Notes: generated by a model not told the origin, from the letters alone. Shown: positions 7,121-16,106, numbered from the stretch's first letter. The stretch: DNA of 30,662 nucleotides from CAYNFR01 sp964396595 (GCA_964396595.1 CAYNFR010000036.1:1-30662); one strand, 5' to 3'. Made by a program: numbers and translations.

Positions 7121-7283
7121 GTAACTAATCAGTCAGATACTTTCAGGTCAAAAAAATCAGTCTATTTTTTATTAGACAACGCTCCTTCTTGAGTGAATAG
7201 CAGCGTTATTGACGATAGAAGAGCGGCAGGATAATAGGATATGGGATTTTATTGAGCGAAATTGATCGCAACTGATTAGTTAC
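7121..7283. repeat. Possible 163-bp MITE-like element with 13-bp terminal inverted repeats
   Basis: GTAACTAATCAGT at 7121-7133 is the exact reverse complement of ACTGATTAGTTAC at 7271-7283. The right 63 bp (7221-7283) are repeated at 3483-3545, but the left half is not found there. No open reading frame of note lies inside. It fills most of the gap between the divergent HHH gene and murF (7117-7414). Being a mobile element is inference from the inverted ends and the second partial copy. Confidence 0.45.
7221..7283. repeat. 63-bp intergenic repeat, copy B
   Basis: The counterpart of 3483-3545, 84% identical without gaps. It forms the right end of the inverted-repeat-bounded segment 7121-7283. 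The small terminal hairpin of copy A is weakened here (GCAAC against GTTAC). Confidence 0.75.
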
Positions 7284-7414
7284 GCTTATATAAATGAATA
7301 CAAGTGATTAATGAACGTATCATATTAACATTGTCATGAAGTGCTAAGGAATGTGATACTTTCATATATCAAATATGCGCGATAGTCGTTTTATTTGCTA
7401 AGCAGCGATCAGAT

Positions 7415-8713
7415 ATGAAAGAGTTAGATAGACTGTATAGTTTGTTCAAGGAGTCAAAGGGTGTTAGCACTGATACCCGCACACTTACTGATGGGCAGAT
7501 TTTTTTTGCGCTGAAAGGGGAGAATTTTAATGGAAACAAGCACGCCCAAGATGCGTTGGCAAAAGGAGCTATATTGGCCGTCATAGACGAGCCACAATAT
7601 GCTGTGACAGATAATTATTTAGTAGTCTCGGATAGTCTGCATGCATTACAGCTACTAGCGAGAAAATATCGAGATAGTCTGAAGATACCCGTACTAGGTA
7701 TAACGGGTACTAATGGCAAAACTACTAGTAAGGAACTTCTGACATTAGTCATGAGTCAAAAGTATAAGGTGGCTGCCACTAGTGGTAATTTTAATAACCA
7801 TATAGGCGTGCCGCTCACTATTCTTCATGCACCTTCTGATTGTGAATTTTTAATAGTGGAGATGGGGACTAATCAGCCCGGAGACATCAAGCTATTGTGC
7901 GAAATTGCGGATCCCATTTATGGCGTAATTACGAACATTGGTGCGGGGCATCTAGAAAAATTAAAAAGTTTAACCGGTGTATTCAATGAAAAGAGAGCAC
8001 TCTTTGATCATGTGCGAGGTCGTCAGGATGGCCTATTTTTTATAAATCTTTCTGATAAGTATCTTCTAAGATTACTTGATGATTTTGGTGATTGTATTGG
8101 CTATACAGATGAAGAGACTCCGGCGGGTATGTTATCGTGGTCAACATCAGAAAATAACTGTTTGCAATTAAGCCTTGCTGATGGCACACTGATCGGGATA
8201 GCTGAAACAAACCTGATCGGGGATTACAATAGATTCAATATTGCCCTAGCGATAACAATCGGTAATTATTTTGGAATAGCCCAGGAGCATATTCTCACGG
8301 CGGTATCTCAGTATCGTCCTAAGAATATGCGGTCAGAATTTCGCCAAACGTCACGAAACCGTATCATTCTCGATGCCTACAATGCCAATCCATCGAGTAT
8401 GAGATCTGCAATAGAGAGCTTTTACGCTTCATTTGGAGATAATAAATGCTTGATATTGGGGGATATGTTAGAGCTGGGACGAGAGACCAGGAAAAATCAT
8501 CAATCAATTCTTGCTATAATTGATCAACGGCAATGGGATGATGTAATCTTGGTTGGGGCTCAATTCCATAACTTAGCAGAGGAAAGATGGCAATGTTTTC
8601 CATCAACTGAGGCGCTCTTTAATTCGGGCATATTGAAAAACTGGTCCGATCGCTCAATCATGATCAAAGGATCGAGAGGTATCGGATTGGAAAAAATTGT
8701 AAGTCAGTTATAG
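7415..8713 (+). CDS. murF: UDP-N-acetylmuramoyl-tripeptide--D-alanyl-D-alanine ligase MurF
   Basis: A 432-residue cytoplasmic Mur ligase that adds D-Ala-D-Ala to the UDP-MurNAc-tripeptide, the last cytoplasmic step of peptidoglycan precursor synthesis. The N-terminal domain has the MurF-type VSTDTRTLTDGQIFFALKG (17-35). The ATP P-loop is GITGTNGKTT (95-104). Other Mur motifs are NFNNHIGVPLT (125-135), EMGTNQPGDI (149-158), NIGAGHLEKL (174-183), LDAYNANPSSM (319-329), ILGDMLELG (347-355) and KGSRGIGLE (418-426). All key motifs are present. It stands alone, outside a dcw cluster, and converges with the next gene with 3 bp between stop codons. A weak -7-like TTTATTTG lies at 7390-7397. Confidence 0.96.
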   Translation: MKELDRLYSLFKESKGVSTDTRTLTDGQIFFALKGENFNGNKHAQDALAKGAILAVIDEPQYAVTDNYLVVSDSLHALQLLARKYRDSLKIPVLGITGTNGKTTSKELLTLVMSQKYKVAATSGNFNNHIGVPLTILHAPSDCEFLIVEMGTNQPGDIKLLCEIADPIYGVITNIGAGHLEKLKSLTGVFNEKRALFDHVRGRQDGLFFINLSDKYLLRLLDDFGDCIGYTDEETPAGMLSWSTSENNCLQLSLADGTLIGIAETNLIGDYNRFNIALAITIGNYFGIAQEHILTAVSQYRPKNMRSEFRQTSRNRIILDAYNANPSSMRSAIESFYASFGDNKCLILGDMLELGRETRKNHQSILAIIDQRQWDDVILVGAQFHNLAEERWQCFPSTEALFNSGILKNWSDRSIMIKGSRGIGLEKIVSQL

Positions 8714-8716
8714 TTC

Positions 8717-9661
8717 TTAAGCTTTGGCCAGTACTTCTAGTAATCTGTCAGATAAGACATCGGCGCATGCAAGTTCGTAATCATGAGGAGAACACGCCAT
8801 ACTGACGTATGTTTCGAAGTGCTCACTATATGTTTCAATCCACCATCTACCGGTGCGTTGATGTCGCTTGAAGGTGATCTCTTGCTCAAGATTGGAAGGT
8901 AGGATGGCGTACTTGGAAATGTCTTCGGGATCGAGCATCTCTGTAAGACGAATAGTAAAGCCATCCAGCAGATACCAAATAATCAAGGCAGTGTTTTGTG
9001 CCATCATGCCCCACTTATCCGCATTGACATCAAGTCCTACGATATACACATTTCTCAGCGCAGTGGCCGCACCTATGTATTTTGCGAGGAGACATATCTC
9101 TTCTATTGTGAGTCCAGATGTCATGGATTGGAGACAGCCGAGATTATCACCTCTACGTATAGCTGCGATATCTATGATGACCGTTTCCGCTTGTCTGACT
9201 TTTACTTCTGCCATCTCAGGTTTGTCGCGAAGACTTGAAAGTCGAATGATTTCAGAATGCTCAGGCTGCTCTGCCAGATGATTTTGAATACCAATATGCG
9301 TAACATTGGCGTGATCAAGAAAAATTCGATTACTGACAACAGTTATTTGCTGTAACTCATCATTGCTAATATGCGCCGCAAGTGACTTTAACATACGATC
9401 ACTTCCGATAACAATGCCGACAGTACGCTCATTTTCAACGATTTCATTGTTGTATAAGGCGTAATCTTCTACATATTCCGGACTGATGTTGCCTTTGTCA
9501 ATCAAATTATTAAACCCCGAGGCTTGTAAGCTCAATAATTGCTCACGCACCACATCCGACTTCTGCATCTCTCCGGTGAGAAACATCTTATTTGGGTTGA
9601 GGGATGTTTCTTCGTGTGATTTTAGACGTATTGAGCTTGGCTCAAATAGATTTTTTTCCAT
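8717..9661 (-). CDS. Arginase/formimidoylglutamase-fold protein lacking metal ligands
   Basis: A 314-residue protein resembling the Bacteroidota branch of the ureohydrolase (arginase/formimidoylglutamase) superfamily. Diagnostic parts are VIIDIAAIRRGDN (161-173) with the following SGLTIEEICLLAKYIG (182-197), the region VYIVGLDVNAD, the IIWYLLDGF segment (227-235), and the typical tail with RTGRWWIE and ACSPHDYELACADVLSDR. The classic manganese motifs are not kept. GGxHS is replaced by IGSDRM (85-90), no DxHxD block is visible, and the SxDxDxxDP motif is reduced to DIA. It probably has no hydrolase activity, and its role is unknown. It converges with murF. Confidence 0.7.
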   Translation of the reverse strand: MEKNLFEPSSIRLKSHEETSLNPNKMFLTGEMQKSDVVREQLLSLQASGFNNLIDKGNISPEYVEDYALYNNEIVENERTVGIVIGSDRMLKSLAAHISNDELQQITVVSNRIFLDHANVTHIGIQNHLAEQPEHSEIIRLSSLRDKPEMAEVKVRQAETVIIDIAAIRRGDNLGCLQSMTSGLTIEEICLLAKYIGAATALRNVYIVGLDVNADKWGMMAQNTALIIWYLLDGFTIRLTEMLDPEDISKYAILPSNLEQEITFKRHQRTGRWWIETYSEHFETYVSMACSPHDYELACADVLSDRLLEVLAKA

Positions 9662-9665
9662 CTGT

Positions 9666-9673
9666 CAAATATA
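9666..9673 (-). promoter_or_regulatory. Possible -7 box for the arginase-fold gene
   Basis: The minus strand reads TATATTTG, an exact TAnnTTTG match, only 4 bp before the ATG at 9661. Upstream is a T-rich run but no clear TTTG. If used, the transcript would be nearly leaderless or translation would start further in, for example at Met26. Confidence 0.35.
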
Positions 9674-9704
9674 TCAATAAGATTTAATATGTTAAAAAAA
9701 TATT

Positions 9705-9738
9705 TTTTTTCTTAATATGTAAAAGGTTTGTACCTTAG
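9705..9738 (+). promoter_or_regulatory. Probable promoter of the ompA-like gene
   Basis: A T-run at about 9702-9710 takes the place of the -33 element. About 20 bp later comes GTTTG followed by TACCTTAG (9731-9738), seven of eight bases of the Bacteroidota -7 consensus TAnnTTTG. The start codon is at 9851, leaving a leader of roughly 105 nt. Confidence 0.5.
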
Positions 9739-9850
9739 CGGCTAATATATATGATTTTTTTATCATAATATATAGTAGACCACCTTCCTGAAAGCTTCTG
9801 GCTAGTGTCAATAGGCCTAATTGAGACATTCGTAATTAGACATTAAGAAC

Positions 9851-11935
9851 ATGCAAACTTTCAGACTAGGATTTTTTATAGTCTTATTTTTTTCGATGGG
9901 ACATATCTCATTCGGACAAAATGACTCTACGAGTATAGTTCCTTCACAGAAGAGTCCGTGGTTAGCGCCGGTCATCACAGATGATATGACCAAAGATCCT
10001 GAACAAAATAGGCAATGGCGTCTGGGTCAATATAAATACAGCTCCCAGCCAAAGCATATGTGGGAGCTAGGCATTCATGGAGGACATTTTTTTATAGACG
10101 GCGATGTTGACCCTACTATCCCTGGTGGATATGGTGCTGGATTGCACTTGAGGAAGGCACTTACTTACTTTACTTCTGTCCGATTTGAGGCGTTTTACGG
10201 AAGTGCGACAGGGCTTGAGCCTCAGCCTTGGAGACATAGAAGTTATGGCGGTGGTCTCGTAGAGTCAAACAACCAATTTCAAGGTTGGGAGCCCTATAGC
10301 AGTGCCAATCCTGTAAATGATTCATGGTTTCCTTCTTATCGTACCAGATACTATTATGGCGCGGTGCAGTTAGTTTTCAATATCGGAAACTTGATGTTCC
10401 ACAAAGAGCGCAATAAGTGGAATACTTATGTGGCCCTCGGTGTTGGACTTGATCACAATGATACGCGGCTAGACTTACTCGATGGCAACGGCAATGCATA
10501 TCCCGCATTACGAGAACGTTCAGGATTTACCAGAGAGTTGTTTAATACTAAAGCGGGTAGAGATGAAATTAAATCGGCTCTACGATCCATATATGATGGT
10601 GTTTATGAGACAAAAGCTTTTCAAAAAGAGGGTGTGTTTCGTATTAAAGATGATATAAACATTCATCCCATTTTCACTGCCTCTGTAGGGGTGTCTCGCA
10701 AGATTTCTAATAGACTTAATATCGGAATAGAGCATCAACTAATAGCATCGGATAATGATTATCTCGATGGTATAAAGTTCCGCACCGCACTGGATCAGTC
10801 TAATAATCTCGACATGGCGCATTATACGAGCCTCCGTCTTGGTATAAATATGGGCAAGTTTAATAAGCGGGTAGAGCCGCTTTATTGGATAAATCCGCTT
10901 CAGAACATGTTTAATGACATAGCAGAAGTAAAAGCGCGTCCACAGTTTGAATGGATTGATGAAGACAATGATGGTGTGCTCGATCTTATTGATCTTGAAT
11001 TGAATACACCCGAAGGGTGCATAGTTGATACGAAGGGGGTAGCTCTAGACAGTGATGGAGACGGTATCATCGATTGTAAGGATAGAGAGCCATTCTCGCC
11101 ACCGGGGTATCCTGTTGATCAATATGGTGTAGCTCAAGTTGATAAGCCGATCATCTTATCCGAATCGGATGTAATCAATATCATTAAAAATAATTGCGAT
11201 CTATGTGCCAATACAGGATATGGTGTGCAATCAAGTGGTGGTTTTCGTGATCCGGTTACAGGCAATCTGATCGCACCTGGTACTATATCCGGAACTTCTA
11301 CTGTTGGTGGAGCAATCAATAACACATCCGGCGGTACAACAGCCACCTCTGCGGGAATACCCGGCACAGTTACCGGAGTAACAGGAGGAGGAGTAACTAC
11401 TTCTCAGAATGTCGTCTATGGAACAACAATATATAATACATGCGGTAGTTGGTTTTTGCCGATGATACATTTTGATTTGGATAAGTATGGTATCCGACCG
11501 GAGGCTTATGCGAATCTCCATCACATTGCTTACGTCATGAAGAAATGTCCGGACATGTGCGTCACAGCTCATGGACATACTGACGTGAGAAGTTCGAGTG
11601 CTTATAATCGTGTATTGTCTTACAAGAGAGCGAATGAAGCTGTAGAATACTTAGTGAATAATTATGGTATTGATAGATCACGATTTAACATTATGTACGG
11701 AGGTAAGGACAGCCCTCTTATCGCCCACCTCAAGGACAATCATTACACTAGCGAAGAGGAAGAATTTATGCAGTATATGAACAGACGAGTAGAGTTCAGA
11801 GTCTGCGAATATGATGATTCCAATATGGAAAGACCTGAAGGACCAGATGCAGGGAGGAAAACCTACGGGCCTTCAAGACCGGGATCTAAATATAAAATTA
11901 ACCCTGTCAAATCTCCAAAGAACTCGGGGTACTAA
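9851..11935 (+). CDS. OmpA-family outer membrane protein with TSP3 calcium repeats
   Basis: A 694-residue envelope protein. Residues 1-22 form a signal peptide ending at FGQ. Residues about 65-345 look like an N-terminal beta-barrel or outer-membrane domain with many aromatic strands (MWELGIHGGHFFIDGD, RYYYGAVQLVFNIGNL). Two acidic TSP3-like calcium motifs follow, DEDNDGVLDL (about 368) and DSDGDGIIDC. A Gly/Thr/Ser-rich linker (about 455-525) leads to a C-terminal OmpA peptidoglycan-binding domain (530-655) with IHFDLDKYGIRPEA, HGHTDVRSS and the motif YNRVLSYKRANEAVEYL, including the conserved Asp and Arg that bind diaminopimelate. It should tether the outer membrane to peptidoglycan. It is monocistronic: its own promoter lies upstream and a strong terminator follows the stop. 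Confidence 0.92.
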   Translation: MQTFRLGFFIVLFFSMGHISFGQNDSTSIVPSQKSPWLAPVITDDMTKDPEQNRQWRLGQYKYSSQPKHMWELGIHGGHFFIDGDVDPTIPGGYGAGLHLRKALTYFTSVRFEAFYGSATGLEPQPWRHRSYGGGLVESNNQFQGWEPYSSANPVNDSWFPSYRTRYYYGAVQLVFNIGNLMFHKERNKWNTYVALGVGLDHNDTRLDLLDGNGNAYPALRERSGFTRELFNTKAGRDEIKSALRSIYDGVYETKAFQKEGVFRIKDDINIHPIFTASVGVSRKISNRLNIGIEHQLIASDNDYLDGIKFRTALDQSNNLDMAHYTSLRLGINMGKFNKRVEPLYWINPLQNMFNDIAEVKARPQFEWIDEDNDGVLDLIDLELNTPEGCIVDTKGVALDSDGDGIIDCKDREPFSPPGYPVDQYGVAQVDKPIILSESDVINIIKNNCDLCANTGYGVQSSGGFRDPVTGNLIAPGTISGTSTVGGAINNTSGGTTATSAGIPGTVTGVTGGGVTTSQNVVYGTTIYNTCGSWFLPMIHFDLDKYGIRPEAYANLHHIAYVMKKCPDMCVTAHGHTDVRSSSAYNRVLSYKRANEAVEYLVNNYGIDRSRFNIMYGGKDSPLIAHLKDNHYTSEEEEFMQYMNRRVEFRVCEYDDSNMERPEGPDAGRKTYGPSRPGSKYKINPVKSPKNSGY

Positions 11936-11959
11936 GTTATATTGTTTACGAAGTGTCTG

Positions 11960-11994
11960 AGCGAGAATTCTGTTAACAGGTTCTCGCTTTTTTT
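11960..11994 (+). terminator. Rho-independent terminator of the ompA-like gene
   Basis: A perfect 8-bp stem, AGCGAGAA (11960-11967) and TTCTCGCT (11981-11988), with a 13-nt loop, runs into a seven-T tract. It starts 25 bp after the stop codon. Confidence 0.9.
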
Positions 11995-12194
11995 GTCCAC
12001 AGTGAATGCTCTAATGGTATGACCAAATAGAACTTCGTTAACATTAAAGGTCTAAAAGACCCTTCCTATTCGATCAGTTTTGATACTCATCATCTATCAA
12101 GTAAGCCATAATTGATCACGAAATAGTTCAGTCCTATAGGATCTACTTAGTTTCGAGTCTGCGGATTTGCTCTTGTGATCGTACCACCAACGGC

Positions 12195-13433
12195 TTAAAC
12201 CAACATTGTTAGAGGATTCTCGAGATAGCTTCTTAAGGTCTGTAAATATTCAGCTCCTTTGGCACCATCTACAACTCGATGATCACAACTAAGCGTAAGC
12301 TTCATGATCTTGGCTATTTTGATAGATCCATTTTCGACAATGGGTTTTTCGACAATTGAACCTACGGCGAGAATACAACTATCCGGAGGATTAATTATAG
12401 CCGTAAACTCATCAATACCAAACATACCAAGGTTGGATATTGTGAACGTGTTGCCGCTCATCTCTTCGGGTTTGAGTTTTTTGTCTTTAGCTCGTGTAGC
12501 ATAATCTCTTACTTCCGCATTGATATGACTCAAAGATTTATGGTCGGCATTGCGGACTACCGGTACAAGTAGTCCTTCCTCCACTGCCACAGCCACACCT
12601 ATATTGATATCGCCATTTAAGATTATCTCTGTATCTGTCCAGCTAGCATTAAGATATGGATGTTTTCTAAGTGCCAATGCACATGCTTTCACCACTATGT
12701 CGTTAAATGAAATCTTTAGACCACCGGAGGCATTGGCCGCAGCCCTTGCTTCACTTGCACGATCCATATTGATCTCTACCGTGAGATAAAAATGCGGAGC
12801 GGTGAATTTACTTTGACCAAGTCGCTTAGCTATTGTCTTGCGCATCTGTGTCAATGGAATCTTGGTTGACTGACCAGGGCTTATAGCCAATGAAGGCACA
12901 CTAGGCGCTTGCGTTCCGGATCCTTTTGCAATGAGATCTTCTACGTCTTTTTTAACTATTCGCCCTCCTTCACCAGAGCCTTGGAGATTCGTCAATGACA
13001 TCTTGTGATCCTCGGCTATTTTTTTGGCCAATGGAGATGCTTTGACACGCGATTCTAATGATTCTTCTGCAGCTGCAACAATTGTCATATCAGGCACAGC
13101 AACAGCATGTTCAGCCACTGGTGAGGCCTGAGCTTCTGTATTAGTTGTAACTGACTGATTGTCATTGGCTTCCGCCAATATTTTTTTGTAGTCCTCATCT
13201 TTGTTACCGATTATGGCAATGATCGCGTCCACAGGCACAGTTCCTTTGTCTACACCAATATATAGCAAGGTTCCTTCAAAGAAACTCTCAAGATCCATGG
13301 TGGCCTTGTCTGTTTCTACCTCGGCTAGGATATCCCCGGCATTTACTTTCTCTCCAACTTTTTTTTGCCATGAGATGATATTTCCTTCTTCCATCGTATC
13401 ACTCAATCGAGGCATTCTGATTATTTCGGCCAT
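12195..13433 (-). CDS. Dihydrolipoamide acetyltransferase, E2 of the pyruvate dehydrogenase complex
   Basis: A 412-residue E2 acyltransferase that moves acetyl groups from lipoyl-lysine to CoA. The N-terminal lipoyl domain (1-80) has ETDKATMDLES with Lys43 as lipoylation site. An Ala/Val-rich linker follows. The E1/E3-binding domain (about 131-168) reads KASPLAKKIAEDH and GEGGRIVKKDV. The catalytic domain (about 190-412) ends with SCDHRVVDGAKGAEYL, where His385 and Asp389 are the active-site pair. One lipoyl domain and this linker type fit the Bacteroidota pyruvate dehydrogenase E2; a branched-chain E2 is less likely. No E1 or E3 gene is adjacent. A good promoter lies at 13471-13503. The gene is divergent from recR. 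Confidence 0.93.
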   Translation of the reverse strand: MAEIIRMPRLSDTMEEGNIISWQKKVGEKVNAGDILAEVETDKATMDLESFFEGTLLYIGVDKGTVPVDAIIAIIGNKDEDYKKILAEANDNQSVTTNTEAQASPVAEHAVAVPDMTIVAAAEESLESRVKASPLAKKIAEDHKMSLTNLQGSGEGGRIVKKDVEDLIAKGSGTQAPSVPSLAISPGQSTKIPLTQMRKTIAKRLGQSKFTAPHFYLTVEINMDRASEARAAANASGGLKISFNDIVVKACALALRKHPYLNASWTDTEIILNGDINIGVAVAVEEGLLVPVVRNADHKSLSHINAEVRDYATRAKDKKLKPEEMSGNTFTISNLGMFGIDEFTAIINPPDSCILAVGSIVEKPIVENGSIKIAKIMKLTLSCDHRVVDGAKGAEYLQTLRSYLENPLTMLV

Positions 13434-13470
13434 AATATGTAGCTTAGAATATTGTTCTTATTATTTCGCA

Positions 13471-13503
13471 CAAATCTAGCTATGACAACTCTCGTTGACC
13501 AAA
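13471..13503 (-). promoter_or_regulatory. Probable promoter of the E2 gene
   Basis: The minus strand reads TTTG (13503-13500), a 21-bp spacer, then TAGATTTG (13478-13471). This is a full match to the Bacteroidota -33/-7 pattern. The start codon at 13433 would have a leader of about 30 nt. Confidence 0.65.
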
Positions 13504-13590
13504 TTTTTGCGCTATAAATCAATCAAAGTGCCAAAATACACTAATTGTTCAAAATTATGAGAATCGTGTCATGGAGTTGAGTGTCCATGT

Positions 13591-13598
13591 TATATTTG
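13591..13598 (+). promoter_or_regulatory. Probable -7 box of recR
   Basis: TATATTTG matches TAnnTTTG exactly and lies 27 bp before the recR ATG. The -33 region shows only a partial match (TGTC near 13567). It would also serve the downstream glycosyltransferase gene. Confidence 0.5.
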
Positions 13599-13625
13599 TG
13601 ATGGTTTATATAAGAGAATATTTTA

Positions 13626-14243
13626 ATGTCATCTTCCTCAAAATTACTTCAGGACGCTGTGAATGCTTTTTCTCGATTACCGGGAATAGGTCGAAAATCG
13701 GCTATGCGCATGGCTCTACACCTCCTTAAGAAGGATAGAGATCAGGTAATAGAGCAGCTCATTAATCCGGTGTCTAAGTTGTTATCAGATATTAAGTTTT
13801 GCCAGACCTGCAATAATATCTCTGATCACGACCAATGTAACGTCTGTCTGACGCGACTCGGCAAGTCTCGCACTATCTGTGTTGTTGAGACGATCAGAGA
13901 TGTCATGGCAATCGAAGATACCGGACAGTATAACGGTCTGTACTATGTATTGGGTGGCTTAATATCACCACTTGATGGAATAGGGGCTGAGGAATTAAAT
14001 ATTGATAAATTGATCGAACGAGTGAAGGCCGAGGAGATATCTGAGTTAATTATGGCCTTGAGTCCTACGATAGAGGGAGAGACGACGATTTATTACATCA
14101 ATAAGTGTCTCAGAGACGTAAACATAAGGGTTAGCCAGCTGGCGCGTGGTATTTCGTTTGGTGGAGAGCTAGAGTATACAGATGAATTTACCTTAGGTAA
14201 GTCTATAGCAAGTAGAACCTTATATGACATGTCCCGTCATTAG
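13626..14243 (+). CDS. recR: Recombination mediator protein RecR
   Basis: A 205-residue RecR, which with RecF/RecO loads RecA at gaps and breaks. The N-terminal helix-hairpin-helix reads AFSRLPGIGRKSAMRMALHLL (14-34). The zinc finger has Cys59, Cys62, Cys71 and Cys74 (CQTC and CNVC). The Toprim domain starts at TICVVE (83-88) and continues through YYVLGGLISPLDGIG. The C-terminal LARGISFGGELEYTDEFTL is the family signature. Length is standard. It is followed after 27 bp by the glycosyltransferase gene and is probably co-transcribed with it. Confidence 0.97.
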   Translation: MSSSSKLLQDAVNAFSRLPGIGRKSAMRMALHLLKKDRDQVIEQLINPVSKLLSDIKFCQTCNNISDHDQCNVCLTRLGKSRTICVVETIRDVMAIEDTGQYNGLYYVLGGLISPLDGIGAEELNIDKLIERVKAEEISELIMALSPTIEGETTIYYINKCLRDVNIRVSQLARGISFGGELEYTDEFTLGKSIASRTLYDMSRH

Positions 14244-14270
14244 TTGTGTAAATATTCCTAGATTTGATTT

Positions 14271-16106
14271 GTGACTGTAACCATATCCATTGTCATTGTC
14301 AGCTACAGGTCAAGGCATGTTTTGCCTTTTTGTTTAGATAGTATCTCCAAAGCCACGAATGGTATTTCGTGCGAGCTTATTGTTGTCGATAATAACTCAA
14401 GTGACGGCACTGTTGATTTTATCAGAGCGTTTTACGAGGATGTAATACTTCTTGCAAACAGTGATAATCTTGGGTTCGGCAAGGCAGTCAATCAAGGTGT
14501 TAATGTGGCCCGAGGCCAATATGTCTTGATTGTCAATCCAGACATATTGCTTCCCGAGTGTAGTTTAGAGGCATTGCTATCTGCTTATCGGGGCTTGGAT
14601 AATGTAGGTTTTTTATCATGTACGCTGATAGATGGTCGAGGAAATCGCCTCCCAGAATCAACTAGAAATCTCCCTACGATTGCTAATGCCATGTTTAAAT
14701 TTTTAGGTTTAGGAAATTATTTAGTTCGCGCTTATTATTACGAGATTAAGAATCAGGATGATATAGAAGAAGTTCCTGTTTTGCCCGGCGCGTTGTTATT
14801 TGTTCATAAATCAGTTTTTGAGCAAATAAGCGGATTTGATGAGCGATTTTTTATGTACGGTGAGGATGTTGACGTTTGTCATAAATCTTTGATTAAAGGC
14901 TATAAGAATTATAGTCTGACGGGCCTTAATGTTATACATCTCAAAGGTGAAAGTTCTGATAAACTGTCATTGAAGCAACGATTTCATTTTTATAATTCTA
15001 TGTATTTGTATGTTTTAAAATGGTATTCATTGGGTAGTTTGTCAAAAGTATTTATAAAGACGATTTCCATATTTATGCTGGCCATTAATTTTGTGTTGGA
15101 TTTCATAAAATCGATTAAATGGTTACTAATAGATTTGTCTGTGTTTTTTGCGAACATTTTTCTTTTTTCTTATTTATGGAGTTATATTTATTATCATGAC
15201 ACGAGCTATTTTCCTCTCGATATTGTAATGTTAATCGGAGGTTTTTTGTCAATAGTTTATATACTTATTTTGTGGATTTCATCTATTTATATTGACGAAA
15301 AACTATCCTTATACAAGTGGCTAAGATCCTCAATATTGGTATTAATCGGAATTATGGCGTTTTACAGTTTAGCTACTGAGAGTTATCGATTTAGCAGGGT
15401 TGTGGTGCTGTCAAGCAGTGTTTTTAGCCTTTTATCTTCAGGACTATTCAGATACTTTTTTTTTAGCCGAAGGAGGCAGAGCTATTATATGGACTCAATC
15501 AACGATGCACTATTATATGGATTCCAAGGAGAAGACAACGTTGAGGACTTTACGTCTGAGCTTGCCCTGGATGATAGGGCGAAATTATTGAAGGAGAGCA
15601 TATTGGTTTTTGATACGAGCGTTTTTTCATATTCATCTATCGTTAATTTTTTATTCTTTAATCGTAATGATTGCCTAATAGCAATTTCTAATAATTACAT
15701 AAATAGTACACTTGTCCTATCCTCTGTAAATGATAGAGGGTATCTAGTTGATTATAATAATATAAATGTTCAGGTCGTACGCGGTTTATTGCTTAGTAAG
15801 CGTTTAGTGGAGGCGACTTTTCTATCTTTTTTATTACCCGTCGGGTTGTTGTGTTATGTTGTAAATAGAAAGGCTCTTTATAATATACTCGATGTTTTAT
15901 CAGGCCGCACCTTTCTTGTTGAAAGCCGAATTTCGGAGTATCATAGATCTATATTAGGTATTCACTTTCCATTTATAGTGACGAAGGATGAACTTTCTCA
16001 ATATGAGAGCGATGAGGTGTCGATAGATGATTATTCATGGATCGGAGAGCTACAAGTGATATTGTGTAATATTAGAATTGTTATGCATAACTTGTTTAAA
16101 AAATAA
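14271..16106 (+). CDS. Family 2 glycosyltransferase fused to a membrane domain
   Basis: A 611-residue protein with a GTG start. Residues 1-225 are a GT2 domain of the rhamnosyltransferase type: ISIVIVSYRS (5-14), ELIVVDNNSSDGT (35-47), NLGFGKAVNQG (66-76), VNPD (88-91, DXD-like), FMYGEDVDVC (194-203) and VIHLKGES. Residues about 260-400 hold several transmembrane helices. The segment about 405-500 resembles the Rossmann-like N-domain found before bacterial sugar transferases. Residues 508-555 (SKRLVEATFLSFLLPVGL, VLSGRTFLVES) recall the membrane entry of phosphoglycosyl transferases, but the catalytic core of that family is missing. Expected role: adding a sugar during surface polysaccharide or lipid-linked glycan synthesis at the inner membrane. 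The second half is T-rich. The last part is the least certain. Confidence 0.8.
   Translation: MTVTISIVIVSYRSRHVLPFCLDSISKATNGISCELIVVDNNSSDGTVDFIRAFYEDVILLANSDNLGFGKAVNQGVNVARGQYVLIVNPDILLPECSLEALLSAYRGLDNVGFLSCTLIDGRGNRLPESTRNLPTIANAMFKFLGLGNYLVRAYYYEIKNQDDIEEVPVLPGALLFVHKSVFEQISGFDERFFMYGEDVDVCHKSLIKGYKNYSLTGLNVIHLKGESSDKLSLKQRFHFYNSMYLYVLKWYSLGSLSKVFIKTISIFMLAINFVLDFIKSIKWLLIDLSVFFANIFLFSYLWSYIYYHDTSYFPLDIVMLIGGFLSIVYILILWISSIYIDEKLSLYKWLRSSILVLIGIMAFYSLATESYRFSRVVVLSSSVFSLLSSGLFRYFFFSRRRQSYYMDSINDALLYGFQGEDNVEDFTSELALDDRAKLLKESILVFDTSVFSYSSIVNFLFFNRNDCLIAISNNYINSTLVLSSVNDRGYLVDYNNINVQVVRGLLLSKRLVEATFLSFLLPVGLLCYVVNRKALYNILDVLSGRTFLVESRISEYHRSILGIHFPFIVTKDELSQYESDEVSIDDYSWIGELQVILCNIRIVMHNLFKK

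Noticed and set aside
8868..9281. 137-codon plus-strand frame opposite the arginase-fold gene
   Set aside because: Composition is that of an antisense shadow; the minus-strand frame carries family motifs.
11231..11578. 115-codon minus-strand frame inside the ompA-like gene
   Set aside because: Ser/Cys-rich antisense of the Gly/Thr linker, with no start context or family match.
12049..12061. GGTCT-AAA-AGACC hairpin as terminator of the E2 gene
   Set aside because: Short stem, 3-nt loop, over 130 bp past the stop codon and no good T-tract on the minus strand.
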